Position numbers and translations under genes: made by a program. Positions 7,320-10,750 of a stretch of 10,750 nt of DNA are shown here, in pieces. Source of the DNA: Rodentolepis nana. Its lineage: Eukaryota > Platyhelminthes > Cestoda > Cyclophyllidea > Hymenolepididae. The notes beneath the pieces are model-generated. The model saw nothing but the letters and a program-made list of their open reading frames with translations. It did no database searches and was not told the DNA's origin. How positions within the stretch are numbered: position 1 is the first letter of the stretch; every line of letters starts with the position of its first letter. Location of the stretch: NCBI GenBank assembly GCA_900617975.1, contig UZAE01014484.1, positions 3,290 to 14,039 of the forward strand, given 5' to 3'.

Positions 7320-7393
7320 TAGTCTAAACTCAGCAACGGCTTCGATTCTTGGCCAATAGTCTAAACTCAACAACGGCTTCGGTTCTTGGCCAG
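7320..7393 (-). repeat. Two 37-bp tandem units (EAVAEFRL block)
   Basis: Units 7320-7356 and 7357-7393 begin TAGTCTAAACTCARCAACGG and end TTCTTGGCCA. They differ at three bases. On the minus strand they encode the WPR.EAV.EFRL segment; copy 1 has it once (around 720-756). Confidence 0.88.
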
Positions 7394-7430
7394 TCGTCTA
7401 TGTCGGAGAGTGCCACTGTCCACTGTTTAT

Positions 7431-7511
7431 GTTCGAGCTTTGAGTTCGTTGCACCTTGAGGTCTTGAATTCTCTTTTTGTTCGAGCTTTAAGTTCGTTGC
7501 ACCTTGAGGTC
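7431..7511 (-). repeat. Two-unit repeat, step 48 (RPQGATN block)
   Basis: Units 7431-7463 and 7479-7511 begin GTTCGAGCTTTRAGTTCG and end GCACCTTGAGGTC, differing at one base. On the minus strand each encodes RPQGATN.KLE. The same duplication, with step 43, is present in copy 1 at 594-680, so it belongs to the source element. Confidence 0.8.
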
Positions 7512-7515
7512 TGGA

Positions 7516-7527
7516 TGGATAGAAGAT
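7516..7527. repeat. Target-site duplication, right side of family A copy 2
   Basis: TGGATAGAAGAT, identical to 6299-6310. It sits just beyond the truncated 5' end of the element. The flanking bases differ on both sides, giving an exact 12-bp duplication. Confidence 0.88.
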
Positions 7528-9654
7528 CGCTTTCATGAAAAACCCTTATTTAGTCACTCATCTGATCGTCTGGAGACGACCATTGTTACCAATCATTGAT
7601 GCATCTTGTACACAGGTGATATTTCTAGTGTGCGTTCAAAACTATTGAATTTTTACCCTAATTCAGCTTACGTTCTTGGGGTTATGATAAAATCTTTACG
7701 ACTAGGTGAAGTAACCAACATTCCTTCTTAATAGCGGATGAAAAATACATGATAATAGCAATGCCTACTATTTTATTGGTATTGATCGAAAGCAGTCCAT
7801 ATTTTCATAGGGTAGCGCTAGGTAGCATAATTGTTCAGAATATTCGCCACATGTCTGGCAACTGACATATGTGCCCAGGTGTTTGAACATGATGAGTCAT
7901 TACAAAACGTCAAGATGTTCAATGAGTGGGGAAACTTTGACCAGTCTTCCAACGAAATATATATTATGGTTGAGCCAAAAATTTGAAAGCTTAGAGGCAG
8001 TAAATTATTGGAAAATGTTAAAATATGTACGCCAGTGACAAATGATCAAATGACATCAATACGAATCACCTGGTGGGTTTTAATTCTAATAAGAATATCA
8101 AAGATTGAGCTAGGTAATAACAGAATAAAAATGATGTGTCGAAATCATGATTTATTGTGAGACACATCACTACTCACAAGTCGATAAAAGTATCGAAATG
8201 GACAGAAATAGGCCCTATAAATTGAAATACATTTCAAATTTAAACTTTAGTAAGCTGTCTTCTTTGCTGCTCTTTGATGGCTCTGTTCTATAACCCCTCC
8301 CCCTCTCGTTTAGGTGCCGTCCACATCGATTTATTAGGTATTTATTAATGTGTCTGGTCATGTTACTCGAAATCTCGATGTGTTGAAATTGAGTTGCATG
8401 GACTGTTATATTAACCAAGGTTCTATCGGAGCAACTATTTGCGTATTTTAGAAAGATGGTGAATGGCGTTGAAGCACTGGGGGGGGGGGGGCACACAGAC
8501 TACGATCTTTTTTACTTGGCGATGTCGGCTAGTGTCTTGGCGCTCTCTCATCAACTGCTAATGGAAGGATCAGTAGGTTAGCTTTGCTGCAATCTCCTGG
8601 CACCTTTGATAATGCTTATTTCAACTGTTTGTGTACTTGAGTTAAGAGCACGATGCTCATTGGCTCATATATAATGTTGTAAGATGCGACAATTCTTATT
8701 AGGGTGGTTCCAAATCACCGTCCGGCTACCCAAGATGAAAGCTTCAGCCCAATCCTCTAATTTGGGTTAGAGGTGTGTCTCACTAAACCATAATAGTTTT
8801 TCTGAAATATAATATAAAATTAGGTGGAATTGCCACAACTTCTTCATTTTTTGCAATTCATAAATTTCAACTGCAGGAGCTCCCAGATTTTAACAAGATA
8901 TCACTTTCTTCAATGATATTTAGCATTTTATGTATGAACATGAATTATTGAATACATGTTGCACCTACTGACCTTTATTGTACCGTTTCTGAGGTGAGAC
9001 ATTGTTTGAGATTTTTGGTAACTTTCAATCGTTTGGGCTTTCAGATGAGATGCAACGCGTTGAAGTTAAGTTAGCACCTGACTTGAGTCTGAACATGTTT
9101 TCATAAGAATTGACTTGCTTGAGAATACCTTGGAAATGTCTTAGCTGACGTTATTTGACCTAAATTTTTGCTAAGAAATCCGTCTACCTGGTTAGTAAGT
9201 GTTGAACACATATCCTATTGTTTCATAAGCATTTACAGATAGGTGGAGAGGGGGGGGGCAGAATACACGACTTAGAACATGATGACTCATTAGTGAGGCT
9301 TACTTCGAATCGATTACCTTTGGTAAATGGCCCCTAGAATGAGAATAAAGTCTCATTAATCGATTTTGATTTGCATAGTAGACCTTTTTCTCGCTTCATT
9401 GAACTCACTCACTAAACAGACCAGTTCTTACACGTTATCCAATTCCCTTTATTTTACAAAAGAGGGTGGTTGAAGGGCGACTTTCTATTACGGACTTTTA
9501 CGAGTTTAGCAACACATCTTAGAATTGCTACGCTTTTTAAGTATAAAAATTGCTATAGACAGCTACAGCAGTATTTACTCAGGAGACGCAAAGGCGACCA
9601 GGAATTTCCGCACGAAGCTCATGTCCACTAATTCTTTGGAAGATTACTGAATGG

Positions 9655-9675
9655 TCATATGACTTAGTCATATGA
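9655..9675. repeat. 21-base perfect palindrome
   Basis: Arms TCATATGACT (9655-9664) and AGTCATATGA (9666-9675) surround a single T. It contains two CATATG E-box-type hexamers and could be a dimer binding site, but nothing nearby supports a role. Confidence 0.7.
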
Positions 9676-9791
9676 ATTGTAAAATGGAGTATGACTTCGT
9701 ATAGAAGACCCTAATTGGCCGAACACTTGCGAAAATGGAAACGTTTATGCCAAAGTCAGAATATCATTACAGATACATCAACATCAAGATC

Positions 9792-9812
9792 TTTTATTTC
9801 TAAGAAATAAAA
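9792..9812. repeat. 21-base perfect AT-rich palindrome
   Basis: Arms TTTTATTTCT (9792-9801) and AGAAATAAAA (9803-9812) surround a single A. AT-rich palindromes arise easily in such sequence; no function is inferred. Confidence 0.65.
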
Positions 9813-10750
9813 ATTTTCTTTTAGAAATGATAAAATAATTGATTTCATGTTTTCCCGGTATACCATTACATTGTATCAAGTAGCTATAATGCTTAAACTA
9901 CTTATAACTTGTTCAGTAGCAAACGGAGCCCGTCTTCGCTGAGTTCGCTTTTATGGCGCAGAATCGACGGAAAAAGATTCTCAAGAGAAACAAGCCTCTT
10001 CACAGGTACGAAATGTAACGTAGGTTAAATAAATTTCTTCCAGAATTGTATCACGAGCAATTCCGAGAAGTTCAAATGTTGACAGATCATTTTAGAAATG
10101 CAAACAACGCATTTTCTACACTTTCTGCAATCATTTGATGAGAGCGTATTCATGAAATTGCAGGTTTTAACTTTATCGCAATGTAAAATAAAATATTAGA
10201 GCTTCAGCTCCAATTTTCCCATCGGGAGGGCAATTTACCATCGCACTCCAGGCTTGAGAAATTTTTACAGTAACTTTGCTGCAGATTTGAGTGTTTAAAT
10301 GTACTGAGACCTTTATAAGGAGTTATTTAAAATTCATGCTGCATACACGTAAACAAGGCTTCCCTCTTGTTCGCTATCTATTAAATACATTGAATGATAC
10401 GAAGATGAAGAAATCATCTCAGAAAAGGGGATTTCATATGATAAGAGGTAATCGGGGGTTCTCCAAACAAACAGATTATACATAAATCATCGAAGAGAAC
10501 AAGCCATCATCTAAACTGCATAGGCAATTCAATAAGCCCTGACATAGCAGTGTGAAGTGGATGAGGGTATAATACTTTTAAATTGACAAATTGAAGAAAA
10601 GAATTTTCACGATTTATTTGCTCAGATCACTGGTTGTGCATTAAAGAACCCCAAAACCTTGACCTCTGGCTTCAAGATGACACAGCTCCCCTGTAATGGC
10701 ATTAACCTCCTTTGGGTGAACCGACCATATCAGCTTATCGAGTACCCCCC

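Larger units (their letters stand above)
6311..7515 (-). mobile_element. Family A copy 2: expanded non-LTR retrotransposon 3' fragment
   Basis: This is a 1205-bp insertion read on the minus strand. Its 5' end is truncated at TCCAGACCTCAAGG and its 3' end is the shared tail plus six A. The perfect 12-bp repeat TGGATAGAAGAT at both edges shows a retroposition event. Segment order follows copy 1 (about 440 comparable bases): QWTV..SDIDDWPR coding, EFRL, the NLQEEMEKTHLIR block, the SQRYWEARRQL block, C-rich 3' UTR, tail. Many segments occur two to seven times in tandem, which nearly triples the length. The RTGH..CL..HLHR part is damaged here (a GTACGGACAGATTG stretch replaces it). No intact coding frame remains. 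Confidence 0.85.
7528..10750. other. Long stretch without a recognisable gene
   Basis: No frame looks like a real protein. Minus-strand 8215-8496 (93 codons) and plus-strand 10291-10485 (64 codons) are open but have no motif, signal or biased composition. Small features are a 13-base G run (8479-8491), a 9-base G run (9250-9258), the near-identical 18-mer GAACATGATGASTCATTA at 7885 and 9275, and two 21-base palindromes. It could hold introns of a gene outside the window; I see no clear exon. Confidence 0.45.

Noticed and set aside
8215..8496. Minus-strand 93-codon frame as a gene
   Set aside because: No domain, signal or biased composition; it begins in the region of a 13-base G run. A short match (GAAGACAGCTTAC) to family A near 8247-8262 is too short to call a remnant.
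1..10750. tRNA or rRNA genes
   Set aside because: No GGTTCGAATCC-type B box with a plausible cloverleaf and no rRNA-like conserved core was recognised on either strand.

Overview
This is a stretch of animal nuclear DNA: AT-rich, mostly non-coding, with one intact protein gene and several decayed retroposons. The gene is an intronless linker histone H1 on the minus strand (4326-4841). The retroposon relics carry the RNase H-distal end of a Jockey-like non-LTR reverse transcriptase (an RTGH..CL..HLHR block, then a CX2C...HX3C finger and an RYW.ARRQL end). From memory this resembles elements of arthropods, including spiders, so an arthropod host is a weak inference. Nothing points to a bacterium, plasmid or virus.

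Layout. 1-500: non-coding, with a short GAAT/GAGT microsatellite. 528-1043: a 5'-truncated, frameshifted copy of the non-LTR element (family A, plus strand). 1418-3691: three copies of a short non-autonomous retroposon of about 300 bp (family B), two reading on the minus strand and one on the plus. 3996-4240: a GC-richer island with a possible exon. 4326-4841: histone H1. 4970-6298: AT-rich, gene-free. 6311-7515: a second family A copy on the minus strand, bounded by a perfect 12-bp target-site duplication and heavily expanded by local tandem duplications. 7528-10750: no recognisable gene, only small palindromes and G-runs.

How the parts relate. Families A and B end in the same roughly 55-bp 3' tail, and B copies show target-site duplications and, in one case, an oligo-A tail. 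This is the pattern of a SINE borrowing the 3' end of a partner LINE. Both families also show tandem duplications with a step near 37-41 bp, in segments of unrelated sequence. In the 6311-7515 copy nearly every segment of the ancestral element is locally repeated while overall order is kept. This repeated 'stutter' is the most unusual signal in the window. It could be a reverse-transcription habit of the shared machinery, later replication slippage, or an assembly artefact. No core histone gene accompanies H1, and H1 lacks a visible histone 3' stem-loop.
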